In this document: positions 63,379-64,000 of the stretch, piece by piece
Position numbering within the stretch: position 1 is the stretch's first letter
Layout: each line of letters begins with the position of its first letter
Origin: Aplectana chamaeleonis
Taxonomy: Eukaryota; Nematoda; Chromadorea; Rhabditida; Cosmocercidae
Length of the DNA stretch: 64,000 nt
NCBI GenBank assembly: GCA_029168955.1
Contig: JAPDOI010000149.1
Coordinates: 859,001-923,000 of the forward strand
Direction: 5' to 3'
The notes under the pieces: model-generated
Told to the model about the DNA's origin: nothing
Databases searched by the model: none
Seen by the model: only the letters and a program-made list of their open reading frames with translations
Program-made: the position numbers and the translations under genes

Positions 63379-63525
63379 AATAGCTAGTGTGGTCCGACCT
63401 CGATTTATAACAAAGGTAGCTTCAAGGACTTAATACGCAACAGCTAGGGTGGTCTCACCACGATCAACAACGAAGTTAACTCAAAGGACTCAATATGCAA
63501 CGGCAAGGATGGTCCCAACACGATC
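63379..63525 (+). repeat. Tandem repeat, about 61-bp unit, 2.5 copies
   Basis: Each unit runs GCTAG(T/G)GTGGTC(C/T)... to ACTTAATACGCAAC / ACTCAATATGCAAC, and the third is truncated after GATGGTCCCAACACGATC. Confidence 0.75.
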
Positions 63526-63738
63526 GCAATGGTGTGCGCGCTCTTCCTGAACCCTACTCACTTTGCGCGACTTTCTTTGTGTATTGTTGAAACAATAACG
63601 CGCTCCGACTGAAAGTGTCAAAATTTGCGGGAAATTTGAACACCGGTCAAACAGACGTCGGTCGGACGTGCCAGACAGTCGGACAGACACACCACGCCGC
63701 TTATAATATGAATGGAAAGGATGAGGATAAGGCCTTTT

Positions 63739-63858
63739 CCAGAGTTCGATCGCTGTGCGACGCGATGGCATGTTTTGAATGCAGATCAACGTGCGACGCG
63801 ATCTCGATCGATGCTCATGCTTATCATCCCATCGCGTCGCGCAGCGATCGATCTCTGA
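63739..63858. mobile_element. 120-bp palindrome, AGAGTTCGATCGC ends
   Basis: CCAGAGTTCGATCGCTGTGC on the left pairs with GCGATCGATCTCTG on the right; GACGCGATGG pairs with CCATCGCGTC. Confidence 0.7.
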
Positions 63859-63874
63859 AAGAGGCCTAAGGGGG

Positions 63875-64000
63875 TTTTTAGAGTTCCATCGCGGCGCGGC
63901 GCGATTTCATGATTCATATGTGAATCGACGAGCGGCGCGTTATCGATCGATGCCCACAGAAAACATCTCATCGCGCCGCGCTGCGATGGAACTCTAAAAT
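63875..64000. mobile_element. 126-bp palindrome, AGAGTTCCATCGC ends
   Basis: TTTTTAGAGTTCCATCGCGG pairs with GCTGCGATGGAACTCTAAAAT at the window edge. Related tip to the palindrome 16 bp to its left; may extend past 64000. Confidence 0.7.

Overview
This is eukaryotic, almost certainly nematode DNA. The few recognisable genes are cut into short exons with TTTTAG/TTGCAG-type acceptors, and the rest is nematode-style repeats: TTAA and TA palindromic MITEs, a mariner, an RTE-type LINE, a BEL/Pao LTR retrotransposon, a 42-bp minisatellite and many large foldback repeats. I cannot name the species; a repeat-rich rhabditid or strongylid-like genome is my inference.

1-16.8 kb holds the host genes. 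A JmjC hydroxylase gene (JMJD4-like, +) lies on three exons at 682-762, 8754-8906 and 11147-11428. Its 8-kb first visible intron is filled with repeats, and its 5' exons lie off the window. A decayed membrane-protein gene (+) follows at 12.9-13.9 kb, then a single 3' exon of a family-16 methyltransferase (-) at 14.8-15.3 kb.

16.8-38.8 kb is repeat territory: a nearly complete, G+C-rich mariner with a premature stop, several 0.25-1.3 kb inverted-repeat elements, a large nested TTAA-MITE family, and a 1.4-kb minisatellite with a higher-order unit.

38.9-52.1 kb is one inverted-repeat transposon with about 1.1-kb arms, split by a 9.4-kb BEL/Pao retrotransposon (42005-51409, CATAG target duplication, minus strand). 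The retrotransposon is the most interesting object here. It has the normal Gag, protease and first part of RT, but RNase H and integrase are missing. In their place is a second Gag-like region with its own triple zinc knuckle. A word of the form TANTACAG is strewn across the whole element.

54-64 kb holds a second copy of the TA MITE that broke the BEL gag, a scrap of LTR-element RNase H, an almost intact RTE LINE (54.65-57.8 kb, minus), a multiply broken gene of unknown family (57.8-59.5 kb, plus), a possible coiled-coil gene (about 61 kb, minus), diverged tandem repeats and paired palindromes at the right edge. I saw no rRNA, no convincing tRNA and no CRISPR array.
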